NCBI GenBank assembly: GCA_002724635.1
Contig: PBPM01000051.1
Span: forward strand, 1-62,325
Reading direction: 5' to 3'
DNA length: 62,325 nucleotides
Source: Rhodospirillaceae bacterium
GTDB lineage: Bacteria > Pseudomonadota > Alphaproteobacteria > UBA6615
Part shown: piece after piece, positions 18,990-28,252 of the stretch
Layout of the letters: the number at the start of each line of letters is the position of its first letter
Position numbering within the stretch: the stretch's first letter is position 1
Made by a program: the position numbers and the translations under genes
The notes under the pieces: generated by a model
The model's database searches: none
Told to the model about the DNA's origin: nothing
The model's input: the letters and a program-made list of their open reading frames with translations, nothing else

Positions 18990-19172
18990 TCTATTAGCCG
19001 GGGGCTTACTGTCGCGACGGGGTATGGCACTCAACAGGATGAGCTCAGGAAGCTGGTAGTCGGGCATAGCCGTCCCGTTATAGCCGGCCAATTGTTCGCG
19101 TATTCGGGTACGATGTTCGCAATGGTCGGGCCGTCCTCGGGACACGGCTATGATGTCCGCGGGCTCCGTGCT
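18990..19172 (-). pseudogene. radC: radC remnant
   Basis: Directly after the map stop, minus-strand codons read HRTRIREQLAGYNGTAMPDY followed by QLPELILLSAIPRRDSKPPA, the conserved N-terminal region of RadC proteins. The rest of RadC (including the JAMM-type HxH domain) is absent; the space up to purB (18808-18989) shows no recognisable continuation. radC next to map is a common alphaproteobacterial order, which supports the identification. No ribosome site or complete domain remains. Confidence 0.7.
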
Positions 19173-19175
19173 CGT

Positions 19176-19994
19176 TCAGTCGTAAGGCGGTTTGTCCCAC
19201 CCCTTGGGGGAGTGGGTGAACACCTCGAATCCGTCGTTGGTGACCGCGATCGAGTGCTCGAACTGGGCGGACAGGGAGCGATCCTTGGTCACGGCGGTCC
19301 AGCCGTCGCCGAGGATCTTCACGTCGAACCGGCCGACATTGACCATGGGCTCGATAGTGAAAAACATCCCCTCGCGCAGCTCTGGCCCAGTCCTGGGTTG
19401 TCCGAAGTGCAGAACTGAGGGCGCATCGTGGAACACCTGCCCGAGCCCGTGGCCGCAGAAGTCGCGGACGACGGAGAAGCGTTCGCTCTCCACATAAGTC
19501 TGGATCGCGTGGCCAACATCACCCAGTGTCGCGCCGGGCCGGACGGCGTTGATGCCCTCCCACAGTGCCCGGTGCGTGACTTCGACCAGGCGCTCGGCCC
19601 GCCGCTTGACCTTGCCAACATTGAACATCCGGCTCGTGTCGCCGTGCCATCCGTCGAGGATGACGGTAACGTCGATGTTGACGATGTCGCCGTTGGTCAG
19701 ACGTTTTTCGCCCGGGATGCCATGGCAGACCACGTGGTTAACAGACGTGCAGATCGACTTAGGAAACCCACGATAGCCCAGCGGCGCGGGGATGGCGCTA
19801 TGGTCGAGAATGAATTCGTGACAGATCCGGTCGAGTTCTTCGGTCGTTACGCCAGGCTGTACATGCGGGGTAACATGATCGAGCGTTTCGGCTGCGAGCT
19901 TCCCGGCGCGGCGCATGCCATCGAAGGCATCAGCATCATGAATGCGGATGCGGCTCGCTTCGGGGCCGGGTTTGGCAGACTGTGTGTCGGTCAT
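19176..19994 (-). CDS. map: Methionine aminopeptidase, type I
   Basis: 272 aa. It removes the initiator methionine from nascent proteins with two divalent metals. The metal ligands are visible in order: NIDVTVILDGWHGDTSRMF (two Asp), CGHGLGQVFH (His), FFTIEPMV (Glu) and SAQFEHSIAV (Glu). The CHGIP segment is typical of MAP-1. It follows sfsA by 7 bp; the radC remnant lies immediately downstream. Confidence 0.96.
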   Translation of the reverse strand: MTDTQSAKPGPEASRIRIHDADAFDGMRRAGKLAAETLDHVTPHVQPGVTTEELDRICHEFILDHSAIPAPLGYRGFPKSICTSVNHVVCHGIPGEKRLTNGDIVNIDVTVILDGWHGDTSRMFNVGKVKRRAERLVEVTHRALWEGINAVRPGATLGDVGHAIQTYVESERFSVVRDFCGHGLGQVFHDAPSVLHFGQPRTGPELREGMFFTIEPMVNVGRFDVKILGDGWTAVTKDRSLSAQFEHSIAVTNDGFEVFTHSPKGWDKPPYD

Positions 19995-20001
19995 GTCGGT
20001 G

Positions 20002-20727
20002 TCAGGGTCTGATCGGCAGTGGATGGGTAATATCTATGCGTTCGGGCGAAACGTCGCATGCATAGCAGATTGCCTCAACCCCTCGACGCCGGGCGTCTGC
20101 GAAGGCCTCGTCATAGGCCGGATTAATGTCGTCGGCGAGATGGAAATGGTCGCAATCGGCGCGTTGCACGATATAGAGCATCACGGCGCGGGCCCCGCTT
20201 TCTGCGACATTCGCGAGCTCTCGCAGATGCTTCGCACCCCGGGCCGTAACACTGTCGGGAAACTCTGCGCTGCCCCCGGTGTCGCTGGGATCGCGCTTGA
20301 GGTGGACATTTTTGATCTCTACATAGCAAGTCGGGCGGCCCGGGTCCTCGAGCAGGAAATCAATCCTTGAATTCGCGCCGTATTTCATCTCACGCCGCCG
20401 ATTTGCATAGCCAGTGAGCTCCGCAATACGGCCCGCTGCGAGGGCCTCGTCGACCAGCCTATTGGGTAAGTAGGTGTTGATGCCAACATGGTGGCGGCCG
20501 ACCCGGATGACCTCCCATGTGTATTGGAGTTTCTGCTTTGGATTGTATGCCGGCGAAACCCATACTTTGGAGCCAGGTGCTGTCAGGTCGGGCATCGTGC
20601 CGGGATTGGCGCAGTGGGCCGTGATTACATCGGGCGCGCCGTCTGCGCCGGAAATCTCGATTTTGGGCAGAAAGCGCTTGTATCGCTTGATCAGCATGCC
20701 GGGAATCAGGGGATCGGGAAATTTCAT
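20002..20727 (-). CDS. sfsA: SfsA family protein (DNA/RNA nuclease SfsA)
   Basis: 241 aa with MLIKRYKRFLPKIEI, the AHCANPGTM motif and the C-terminal nuclease-like core SRIDFLLED and TCYVEIKNVHL, followed by SVTARGAKHLREL. It matches the sugar fermentation stimulation protein family, now regarded as a nuclease-fold family. Located just upstream of map, a common order in this class. Confidence 0.92.
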   Translation of the reverse strand: MKFPDPLIPGMLIKRYKRFLPKIEISGADGAPDVITAHCANPGTMPDLTAPGSKVWVSPAYNPKQKLQYTWEVIRVGRHHVGINTYLPNRLVDEALAAGRIAELTGYANRRREMKYGANSRIDFLLEDPGRPTCYVEIKNVHLKRDPSDTGGSAEFPDSVTARGAKHLRELANVAESGARAVMLYIVQRADCDHFHLADDINPAYDEAFADARRRGVEAICYACDVSPERIDITHPLPIRP

Positions 20728-20853
20728 TTTCGGGGAAACCTATGAAGCTGGCTTGCGTTGATCAACCGCGTATCGCAATACCGTCAGGCGCGTTTTGACT
20801 GTCTTCTGGCTCCATGATAGTTCGACAAGCCGGTAAAGTTGGGAGGTACGTCC

Positions 20854-21165
20854 ATGAAGTCCGTTTTGCCGCTGAGCTTAGTCCTCGCCCTTGCAGCGTG
20901 CGGCGGTAAGAGTGCGGTCTGGGTCAAGGAAGATGCCGGCGAGGCGCAGGTCCGTGCCGATCAGGCAGCCTGTCGGGCGCAGGTTGAGCGCGCGTTGGGC
21001 CGCACCGAGAGCTTCACCCGAGATATCCGCGGTTCGACCCGCGGCGGACTCGAGGAGACGCGGACGATCGTTTCGGCGTCCCGCGACCGGAAGGTCGCGC
21101 GGTCCCTTAACCAGATGTTCGGACGCTGCATGGCGGCGCGCGGCTATGTGCGTCCTGAGACCTGA
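20854..21165 (+). CDS. Small lipoprotein
   Basis: 103 aa from the ATG at 20854 (GGGAGG site). A short signal peptide ends in the lipobox LALAAC, so the mature chain begins at that cysteine (residue 16) and is anchored to a membrane. The mature part is rich in Arg and Ala with two further cysteines (QAACRAQ and FGRCMAARGYV), spaced as in small outer-membrane lipoproteins. No named family recognised. Confidence 0.75.
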   Translation: MKSVLPLSLVLALAACGGKSAVWVKEDAGEAQVRADQAACRAQVERALGRTESFTRDIRGSTRGGLEETRTIVSASRDRKVARSLNQMFGRCMAARGYVRPET

Positions 21166-21201
21166 TCCGCATTTCAACAAGAACACAGGCAAGCGAACAG
21201 C

Positions 21202-21984
21202 ATGAGTGATACCAAACGCGTGACCGCCGCAGTCCCGATCATCGGCAACGAGATCCTGTCGGGTCGGACCCATGACGCCAATCTTCCCTATCTCGGGGCT
21301 GAGCTGAACAAGCTGGGCATCCAGATGCGCGAGGCACGGGTGGTGGCGGACATCGAGGAGGAGATCATTGGCACTGTGAATACGCTGCGCGCAAAATACG
21401 ACTATGTCTTCACGACCGGTGGCATCGGGCCGACCCATGACGACATCACCTCGGCATGCGTTGCCAAAGCGTTTGGGCAGAAGCTGATCCGTCACCCCGA
21501 CGCCGAGCGAATTCTGCGCGAACGCATGGCCCAGATGGACGTCGAGGTCACCGAGGCGCGTCTGAAAATGGCGGAGACCCCGGAATTTGCCGAATTGGTT
21601 GACAACTCGATCAGCGGCGCGCCGGGCTTCCGGGTCGAGAATGTTTATGTGATGGCCGGGATTCCGAGGGTCATGCAGGCCATGTTTGAGGGGCTCAAGG
21701 ACCAGCTCGAGGGCGGCGTGACCCTGTTGTCCGTCACCGTCGGTAGCTACGTGCCTGAGGGCACCATCGCCACTGAGCTTGGCCTAATGCAGGACGCCTA
21801 TCCCGACATGGATATTGGTAGCTACCCTTTCTTCTTTGATGGCAAGCCCGGCACTAATCTGGTGTTACGCGGGCCCGATCAGGCGCGGCTCGACGAGGCA
21901 GCGACGAAGCTCGGCGAACTGATCCGTAACCTCGGCGGACAGCCGGTTGCGGGCGGGCTCGAGGTGCCCAAGTCCAAGGATTAG
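21202..21984 (+). CDS. Molybdopterin-binding-like protein (MoaB/CinA N-terminal family)
   Basis: 260 aa with the MoCF-biosynthesis fold: IIGNEILSGRTHDAN at the start and the FTTGGIGPTHDDITS motif at about residues 73-87. This is the CinA N-terminal domain as a stand-alone protein; a separate CinA C-terminal-like gene is at 25325. Family members include pterin-binding and ADP-ribose/NMN-related hydrolases, so the reaction is open. Confidence 0.88.
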   Translation: MSDTKRVTAAVPIIGNEILSGRTHDANLPYLGAELNKLGIQMREARVVADIEEEIIGTVNTLRAKYDYVFTTGGIGPTHDDITSACVAKAFGQKLIRHPDAERILRERMAQMDVEVTEARLKMAETPEFAELVDNSISGAPGFRVENVYVMAGIPRVMQAMFEGLKDQLEGGVTLLSVTVGSYVPEGTIATELGLMQDAYPDMDIGSYPFFFDGKPGTNLVLRGPDQARLDEAATKLGELIRNLGGQPVAGGLEVPKSKD

Positions 21985-21991
21985 ATGCCGG

Positions 21992-22165
21992 TTAGGGCTG
22001 CCAGATGGCGGTCCAGAGCAGGACAGCGGCGCCGGACAGCGCGATCCAGATCACCGCATTCTGCACCGCGGCGTTGCGGTCGCGTACGATGAATACGATT
22101 GTCGGGGCGAGGATCAGCAGCGCGCCGAACAGCGCAATCAGCCTTGCGATATCGAAACCGTCCAT
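21992..22165 (-). CDS. Small two-helix membrane protein
   Basis: 57 aa from the ATG at 22165 (MDGFDIARLIALFGALLIL). It has two predicted membrane helices: about residues 7-25 and 37-54, joined by a short basic loop (RDRNAAVQNA). No family function known to me. Longer starts are possible but would include non-conserved sequence. Confidence 0.6.
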   Translation of the reverse strand: MDGFDIARLIALFGALLILAPTIVFIVRDRNAAVQNAVIWIALSGAAVLLWTAIWQP

Positions 22166-22238
22166 GAAGCGGGTCCTGTTGGCGTTTGTCGAAGCCGCGC
22201 GTCGTCCGTTACAAGTATAAAGCAGCTGTTTGCCTGAT

Positions 22239-22325
22239 GCGGGCGTGGTGAAATTGGTAAACACAAGGGACTTAAAATCCCTCGGCCTTATGGCCTTGCC
22301 GGTTCAAGTCCGGCCGCCCGCACCA
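22239..22325 (+). tRNA. tRNA-Leu (anticodon UAA)
   Basis: An 87-base class II tRNA with acceptor stem GCGGGCG/CGCCCGC and encoded CCA end (22323-22325). The anticodon stem AGGGA/TCCCT encloses the loop CTTAAAA with anticodon TAA. A variable arm (TCGGCCTTATGGCC region) and the T loop GGTTCAAGTCC follow. It decodes UUA leucine codons. Confidence 0.95.
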
Positions 22326-22359
22326 ACTTCCTATGTTTGGCTCGCTCTAAGGTGAGGTC

Positions 22360-23043
22360 TTACGCCGCATCCGCCGCGGCTTCGGCGCGCGCATTCAGGT
22401 CGTCGAAATCTTCGGGCCAGTTGTCCACGAGCCAGCGCAGATAGGTCTTGATGTTCGCAGGGTCGATACGGACTGATCCACGGATCTTGTCTACCTCGGG
22501 TTGCGCCTCGATGGGCAGCTTCAGGGAATCGTTGAAGCGGTTGATCATATTGAACATAGAACAGATCAGCGTCAGTTCAATTATCTCGGCGGAACTGAAC
22601 TGCGCTTCCACGCGCTCAAATACGTCGTCTCGGGCCGCTGCCGTGTTCTTAGTCATGTGTTCGGCCCACTCGATCGCGGCGCGCTCGCGTGCATCGAATA
22701 GGTCCGAGATCAGGTAGTCGTCGGACGAAATCGCGATCACTTGGTCTTGGGTGATGCCCGCCGCCTCGCCGAGCGCGGTGTTATGGGCGTAGCAATACGC
22801 GCAGCCGTTTATGTGGCTAGTCTTGATAATGACCATCTCCTTCAGCTTGGACGACAGGTGCACGCCGGCCCATTCGCGCTGGTTCGCGGCCTGGAATGGC
22901 AGGTAGAGCATCGCCAGATGAGGGGCGTGGGCCATCGTACGATAGGCATTCGGGACCCGGCCAACTAGCCCGCTGACGGCATCATAAAAGTGCTTGAGTT
23001 CGTCCGGCGCATTCTCCGGATTGATGTTCGGTACCCGTGACAT
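22360..23043 (-). CDS. Carboxymuconolactone decarboxylase/AhpD-like protein (CxxC)
   Basis: 227 aa from the ATG at 23043, with GGGAG six bases before it. The redox pair is CAYC (Cys81 and Cys84) with His87 in INGCAYCYAHN. The length and layout match the TGA-containing paralogue at 11499-12179 almost exactly, ending in LVDNWPEDF. It therefore serves as the cysteine counterpart of that gene. Possible peroxidase-type or thiol-disulfide activity. Confidence 0.86.
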   Translation of the reverse strand: MSRVPNINPENAPDELKHFYDAVSGLVGRVPNAYRTMAHAPHLAMLYLPFQAANQREWAGVHLSSKLKEMVIIKTSHINGCAYCYAHNTALGEAAGITQDQVIAISSDDYLISDLFDARERAAIEWAEHMTKNTAAARDDVFERVEAQFSSAEIIELTLICSMFNMINRFNDSLKLPIEAQPEVDKIRGSVRIDPANIKTYLRWLVDNWPEDFDDLNARAEAAADAA

Positions 23044-23462
23044 CGTTTGTACTCCCTGTTTGTTCCCCGCCACAGTGTACCCATGGCAGTAGCCAATGCA
23101 CCATGGATCGATCACACAGCCTATCAAAGCCGGTATGAACATCTATTTTCACGGCCTCGTCACGCCCAGCCAGAATCGGAGTATCCCAGCATGGTCACGA
23201 TCGACATCGACTTCCAGATGTTCGGCAGCGGCTGGCCCGCAATGATCAAGAAGCATGGCGCACCAGTCGATGTGTTTGAGGCGAAACTCTGAAACTCTAG
23301 AGTACCGACCTCTTCATCTGCACGCTGGTACGTGTGCTCTTACGCGACGCCCGCGCGAACGCGGGGCGACCTACAAGTGGGCCCCAAGGTTCCGCAGGAA
23401 TAGACGCGATCGGCGCCGCATCCTAGACTGCCGGCGTTCCCTCCGGATATGAGGTGCGATCC
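23044..23462 (+). other. Intergenic region without a recognised gene
   Basis: About 420 bases between two genes transcribed away from each other. An open frame ends at 23292 on the plus strand (VTIDIDFQMFGSGWPAM at its end), but it lacks a ribosome site and known motifs. It may be a gene fragment. Promoters for both flanking genes must lie here, but no clear -35/-10 pair is evident. Confidence 0.4.
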
Positions 23463-23873
23463 GTGACCGATCTGAAAACCGAAGTTTGTTATCTTGCTCC
23501 CGAGGGAGCGATCAAGCCGACCGGAACCTGGTCACTGGCCAGCCGTGCGGGCGACTATTTGTTCGTCGCCGGCATGCGCGGTATCGATCCGGCCACCAAT
23601 GCACTGGTTGAGGGTGATGAGAATCGCATCCGCCAGGCTTTCGTGAACATGGCGCATATTGTGGCGTCGGAAGGTGCGCCGCTGTCTAGTGCCGTCCGCC
23701 TGACCGCCTATGTCACCAATATGGATCGCTACCGGCCGATCGTGAACAAAGTTCAGCAAGAGATTTGGACTGGCGGGCCCTATCCGCCGCGCACGATCCT
23801 CGAGGGGTCCGCACTCAACCAGGACGATATATTTGAGGTCGAGGGCACGTTTTATGCTCCGGTCGAAGGATAG
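23463..23873 (+). CDS. RidA/YjgF/UK114 family protein
   Basis: 136 aa starting at the GTG at 23463, eight bases after GAGG. RidA proteins hydrolyse reactive enamine/imine intermediates. The family pattern is present: YLFVAGMRGIDPATN, the mid-section QAFVNMAHIVASEG and PPRTILEGSALNQDDIFEVE with the arginine that binds the substrate carboxylate. Its end overlaps the convergent MFS gene by 22 bases. Confidence 0.88.
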   Translation: MTDLKTEVCYLAPEGAIKPTGTWSLASRAGDYLFVAGMRGIDPATNALVEGDENRIRQAFVNMAHIVASEGAPLSSAVRLTAYVTNMDRYRPIVNKVQQEIWTGGPYPPRTILEGSALNQDDIFEVEGTFYAPVEG

Positions 23874-25072
23874 CGCCTAAAAACGAAGACGAGCAGAAGC
23901 GCCGTCATCAGGCTTAATCCGGTTGTGGTCATCTGCGCGACGCCCAGGGGCAGCGATGTCTCATGGGCGACGGTGGCGACCGCGAAGGTTAGGATAAATG
24001 CCCAGCCCATGTGGATGAAACCGCTGAGCGCTGAGGCTGCGCCGGCGTAGGACGGCGTAACCGTATTGAGCGCTTGGGCGTAGCAACAGGCCAGCATCAG
24101 CCCGGTTCCTAGATTGGAAATGGCGAAGGCGCCGAGAACATGCGCCGGTGCCGCGTCGATGCCGCCGATCCCGAGGCCGAAGGCCAGTTGCATCAGCCCA
24201 CCGCTGGCGCTTACGAAACCACCCGCCAAGACGATCCGGTCGATCGGGGCCCACAGCGTGAGCCAACTGGCGAAGAAGCTGCCGACCATATAGACCACCG
24301 GCATGGCCATGACGCAGATGCCGTAGGTGGCGGGCGGCATTTCCATGCGCAGTATCAGTACGATCGGCGACGCGGTCAGGAAGGCCTGCATGGCGCCGCT
24401 GGCGAAGGCGACGGTGAGGCTGTAGCCGACGAAGACAGGGTTCACGAACAGGCGGAGATACGTCACGATCTGTTCGCTCACGCGTGCGCTGCGCCGCTGC
24501 TCTGGCGGCAACGTCTCCTCTAGATGGCGGATCACCGCAACCGCCGTGACGGCGCTGATGAGGCAGGTGAAGTAGAAGGTCGCACGCCAGTCGAACCAGG
24601 TGACGAGCTGGCCACCGATGAGCGGTGCGGCGGATGGGCCCACTGCCATGGCGATGGCCAGGGCGCTCATTGCCCGCGCGGCAGCCACGCCGTGGGCGGT
24701 GTCGCGAATGATCGCCCGGGCAACGACCATAGTCGCGCAGGCCCCGCTGGCCTGCACTGCGCGTGCTGCCAGAAGTAGCTCGATACTGGGAGCTAGCGCT
24801 GCCGCGAGGCTGGCCAGGCTGAACAAGCCCAGTCCGCCAATGATGACCCGGCGTCGACCGAAACCGTCGGATAGCGGGCCGACGAAGAGCTGTGCGATGG
24901 CGAAGCTGCCGAGATAGGCCGGGAGCATCATCTGGGCGGCCGTGAGGCTGCTGGCGAGGTCGTGCGCGATTCCCGGCAGTCCCGGCAAAAAGATCGTCGT
25001 GGCGAGCTGGCTCGCGAACATCATCGCGAACAAAAGGGGCATCGATGTTGCGCGAACTACGGCGTTGCTCAT
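23852..25072 (-). CDS. MFS transporter, Bcr/CflA drug-efflux family
   Basis: 406 aa with about twelve membrane helices. The loop GPLSDGFGRRRVIIGG between helices 2 and 3 is the MFS motif A; the ARAVQASGACATMVVARAII segment is typical of the Bcr/CflA (multidrug, DHA1) group. Inner-membrane proton-driven exporter. Convergent overlap with the RidA gene. Confidence 0.88.
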   Translation of the reverse strand: MSNAVVRATSMPLLFAMMFASQLATTIFLPGLPGIAHDLASSLTAAQMMLPAYLGSFAIAQLFVGPLSDGFGRRRVIIGGLGLFSLASLAAALAPSIELLLAARAVQASGACATMVVARAIIRDTAHGVAAARAMSALAIAMAVGPSAAPLIGGQLVTWFDWRATFYFTCLISAVTAVAVIRHLEETLPPEQRRSARVSEQIVTYLRLFVNPVFVGYSLTVAFASGAMQAFLTASPIVLILRMEMPPATYGICVMAMPVVYMVGSFFASWLTLWAPIDRIVLAGGFVSASGGLMQLAFGLGIGGIDAAPAHVLGAFAISNLGTGLMLACCYAQALNTVTPSYAGAASALSGFIHMGWAFILTFAVATVAHETSLPLGVAQMTTTGLSLMTALLLVFVFRRYPSTGA

Positions 25073-25324
25073 GACGCTGTCATCGAATTTGCTATGCCTA
25101 TCCCGTTGGTTACGACCCTGTCATGCCCGGATAGCGAAAGCACGTCGGCCGGAGCCGACGCCCTGTCTGTTTGGGATATAGAACCTACTTATGGGGCGAC
25201 CGAAATCTCCAAGCGGTGGTCGGCGGCTTCCGCGAAACCCTCGGGGAAGGGCTTGGCGAGGAGCTCCTCACCGAAGTCAAAGTGGGAGAATTTAGTCCAT
25301 CCCACAGCTATCAAGATATTCGCA

Positions 25325-25819
25325 TTAATTTTCTTGCGATTCCCGAAGGCATTGCATGAACAAATCCAGTGCTTCGGCAGAGAATCGCCACATATTCGCG
25401 CTTCGATCATTACTCGCGGTTTCCAGCGTCTTGACGTCCGAGAACGGCCCGGAGACCGCGACGCAGGTGTGTCCCGCATCGTCGCCATAGCGGTTACCTG
25501 TCGGCCCGGCGGCGCCTGTTTCGGCAAGACCCCATGTGGCCCCGAGGCGTCTGCGCAGGGTTTCTGCCAGAAGCCGGGCGAAGGGCTCGCTGCTCGAACG
25601 GATGCCGGCCATGTCCGCGTCCGTGATGCCGGCGAGTTTTTCCCGCGCTTCGCCGGTGTAGAGCACGCCGCCGCCGACAAAATAGGCGGAGGCCCCGCTG
25701 ACCGCGAGGAGTTGGGCCGAGACGAGGCCGCCGGCGGAGGTCTCGGCCACGGCCACGGTTTCGCCGCGTACTTTGAGAATTTCCGCGATGGCTATCGTTT
25801 GTTTTAGCAGGTCGGTCAC
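25325..25819 (-). CDS. CinA C-terminal family protein (PncC-like amidohydrolase)
   Basis: 164 aa from the GTG at 25819. The family pattern ETVAVAETSAGGLVSAQLL, with the conserved Ser/Gly-rich stretch, and GLAETGAAGPTGNRYG are present. PncC enzymes deamidate nicotinamide mononucleotide. The GTG overlaps the stop of the EamA gene (GTGA), so the two are translationally coupled. The N-terminal CinA domain is encoded separately at 21202. Confidence 0.82.
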   Translation of the reverse strand: MTDLLKQTIAIAEILKVRGETVAVAETSAGGLVSAQLLAVSGASAYFVGGGVLYTGEAREKLAGITDADMAGIRSSSEPFARLLAETLRRRLGATWGLAETGAAGPTGNRYGDDAGHTCVAVSGPFSDVKTLETASNDRSANMWRFSAEALDLFMQCLRESQEN

Positions 25820-26715
25820 GTTGGATCGCCCTTGTTGGATCCTGGGATGCGCATGTAGTTTAAGCGTAGCGACAATACGGCCGCGATGACCAGCGCTGCG
25901 CCAAAAATTTGTATGCCGTTGAGAGCTTGGCCCAGCAGCAGAAAGCCGAATGCCAGGCTCGCAACCGGCTCGATGTTCATCGACATGGCGGCAGGTGCTG
26001 GGCCGGCAAGCGAAATGGCTACGAAGACGGTCACGATGGCCCCAGCATAGGCGCTTGGACCGATTAGGAAGCCGGCCCAGGCGGAGGCTGTCTGGGGCAG
26101 CTCGTAGTCGCCGGTAATCCAAGTGACGACCGCGAACACGACCGATGCGGACAACATCATGTGAAAGGTGATCGGCTGTGAATCTCCGTCGCCAACGAGC
26201 CTGTTGTTGAGGATGATAACGATGGTCAACCCGACCGCTGCCATCGCCGCGAGCCCGACCCCGGCGAGATTGAGTGCGTTGCCGCTGACATCGAGGGCGA
26301 GGATTAGGCCGAAGAACGCCACTAGCAGGGCGCCGATGGATTTGACCGAGGGGCGTTCCTCGCCGCCGATCCAAGCGTAGACGCTTGTGAGTAGGGGGAA
26401 GGTGTAGAGAATCAGGATCGCGAGCGCGACCGGGATGAACTGAATTGATCCGAGGGTGCCATAGGAGTAGATCGCGAGGATGACGCCGATTGCTAGGGCA
26501 GCCATCCGACGCCCAAGCGGCATGTGCAGGCTGCGCCGGTTTGCGAGGATGATCACCAAGACGAGGATGGCGGCGAGCGTAGAGCGCAGGGTCAGAAATG
26601 TGAGCGGGTTCGTGCCGCCCTCATAGGCGAGCTTGGCGGCCGTCGAGTTCGCGGCAAAGCCGACCCCAGCCGCGGCTGCTAGGCTGCACCCGAGTAATAT
26701 ATTGGGACGTGACAT
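25816..26715 (-). CDS. EamA/DMT family transporter
   Basis: 299 aa from the ATG at 26715 with ten predicted membrane helices in two EamA repeats (AAGVGFAANSTAAKLAYEGG in the first; IEPVASLAFGFLLLGQ in the second). Inner-membrane exporter of small metabolites, exact substrate unknown. No strong ribosome site is seen. It is divergent from the amidase at 26813. Confidence 0.85.
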   Translation of the reverse strand: MSRPNILLGCSLAAAAGVGFAANSTAAKLAYEGGTNPLTFLTLRSTLAAILVLVIILANRRSLHMPLGRRMAALAIGVILAIYSYGTLGSIQFIPVALAILILYTFPLLTSVYAWIGGEERPSVKSIGALLVAFFGLILALDVSGNALNLAGVGLAAMAAVGLTIVIILNNRLVGDGDSQPITFHMMLSASVVFAVVTWITGDYELPQTASAWAGFLIGPSAYAGAIVTVFVAISLAGPAPAAMSMNIEPVASLAFGFLLLGQALNGIQIFGAALVIAAVLSLRLNYMRIPGSNKGDPT

Positions 26716-26812
26716 CGCGAACCATTTTAGTGAACCATGAAGCGGGACATTGGACAAAACGGTCGCGGCGATCAACTTGTGGCGGACGACCAAATCAGAC
26801 CGGGAGACGATC

Positions 26813-28249
26813 GTGGCAGCATTTGACACATACGAGGATCATGACGCGGTGGGCCTCGCGGCCCTGATCCGCGCCGGCGAGGTGACGGCCAGCGAGGTGA
26901 TGGAGGCGGCGATCGCTCGCAGTACTGCCCGCAATCCTGCGCTCAATGCCATCGTCATGGAACTCTACGACCATGGCCGAGCGGCGGCCAATGCCGAGTT
27001 GCCCGACAGACCGCTCGCCGGCGTGCCATATCTGCTCAAGGACCTCGGCGCGACCCTGACGGGTACGCCGACCACCGGCGGCAGTAAGTTCATGGCCGAC
27101 GTGGTGGCGGACTCGAATAGCGAGACGGTCGTCCGGCTGAAGGCTGCGGGCATGGCCATCTTTGGTAAGACCAACACCTGCGAGTTCGGGATGTCGATCA
27201 CCTGTGAACCGCAGTTGTACGGGCCGACCCGCAACCCCTGGGACGATGCTGTCACGCCCGGCGGTTCCTCGGGCGGGGCGGCATCCGCCGTGGCGGCGCG
27301 GATTCTCCCAGCAGCGCACGCCAGCGACGGGTTTGGCTCGATCCGGGTGCCGGCGTCCTGCTGCGGGCTGGTGGGGATGAAACCCACCCGCGGGCGAAAC
27401 TCGTTCGCGCCGGGACTGGGAGAGCGTATGGGCGGCATCGTCGCGGAACACACAGTATCCGTCACTGTACGTGATCACGCGGCGATTCTGGACGCGACAG
27501 CCGGCCCCGCGCTCGGTGACCCCTATTTCGCACCGCCGTCGACGCGGCCCTGGCTGGAGGAGGTCGACGTGGACCCGGGCAGGCTGCGGATCGGCTTTAG
27601 CCATGGCGGGATCACAGGCGCGCGCACCGACGGGGAGCATGCGCGCGTCCTCGACGAGACCTTGTCGGTGCTGGAGGGGCTGGGACATGAGGTCACCGAG
27701 GCCGACCCGCCACTCGATAATGATGAGATGCAGGACATCTTCCGCACACTCATGGCGTCGAACGCAGCCCAGATCATTCGAATGCATCCCACTAAGGGGC
27801 GACTCCCGGAGCCGGGTGAGGTTGAGAATGTGGTCGCGGCAACTGCGGAGAAAGGCGAAGGCGTGACGGGGTATGACGTATTCTTAGTCCAGGCTCGGAT
27901 GCATCAGGCTGCGCGCCGCATGGCCGCGTATCACGAGCAACACGACGTTCTCCTGACGCCGGGCCTTGGCCACATGCCGCCGAAGCTGGGCTGGCTCGAC
28001 ATGATGATGGACAACGCGGACGAATACTGGGATCGGGTGGCGGCCTTCTCGCCTTTCACGGTTTGGTTCAACCTGACCGGCCAGCCGGCGATCAGCCTGC
28101 CGGTCGGCACGACGGAAGAAGGTTTCCCGGTGTCGGTTCAGGCCGTCGGTCGGTTCGCCGACGAGGCGACGCTGTTCCGGCTCTCTGGCCAGCTCGAGGC
28201 GGCTATGCCCTGGCGGAAGCGCAAGCCCGCGGGGCTGCCGGCCGTCTAA
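26813..28249 (+). CDS. Amidase (amidase-signature family)
   Basis: 478 aa starting at the GTG at 26813 behind GGGAG. Ser-cisSer-Lys hydrolase: the lysine in PYLLKDLGA, the signature TPGGSSGGAASAVAARI and GFGSIRVPASCCGLVG. Cytoplasmic. Probably cleaves small amides or carbamoyl compounds. Its stop is 3 bp from that of the second, convergent amidase. Confidence 0.92.
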   Translation: MAAFDTYEDHDAVGLAALIRAGEVTASEVMEAAIARSTARNPALNAIVMELYDHGRAAANAELPDRPLAGVPYLLKDLGATLTGTPTTGGSKFMADVVADSNSETVVRLKAAGMAIFGKTNTCEFGMSITCEPQLYGPTRNPWDDAVTPGGSSGGAASAVAARILPAAHASDGFGSIRVPASCCGLVGMKPTRGRNSFAPGLGERMGGIVAEHTVSVTVRDHAAILDATAGPALGDPYFAPPSTRPWLEEVDVDPGRLRIGFSHGGITGARTDGEHARVLDETLSVLEGLGHEVTEADPPLDNDEMQDIFRTLMASNAAQIIRMHPTKGRLPEPGEVENVVAATAEKGEGVTGYDVFLVQARMHQAARRMAAYHEQHDVLLTPGLGHMPPKLGWLDMMMDNADEYWDRVAAFSPFTVWFNLTGQPAISLPVGTTEEGFPVSVQAVGRFADEATLFRLSGQLEAAMPWRKRKPAGLPAV

Positions 28250-28252
28250 CGG

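Noticed and set aside
25325-26374. A 349-aa protein including the CinA-like domain
   Set aside because: The first half is a shadow of the EamA gene in another frame; the GTG at 25819 is coupled to the EamA stop.
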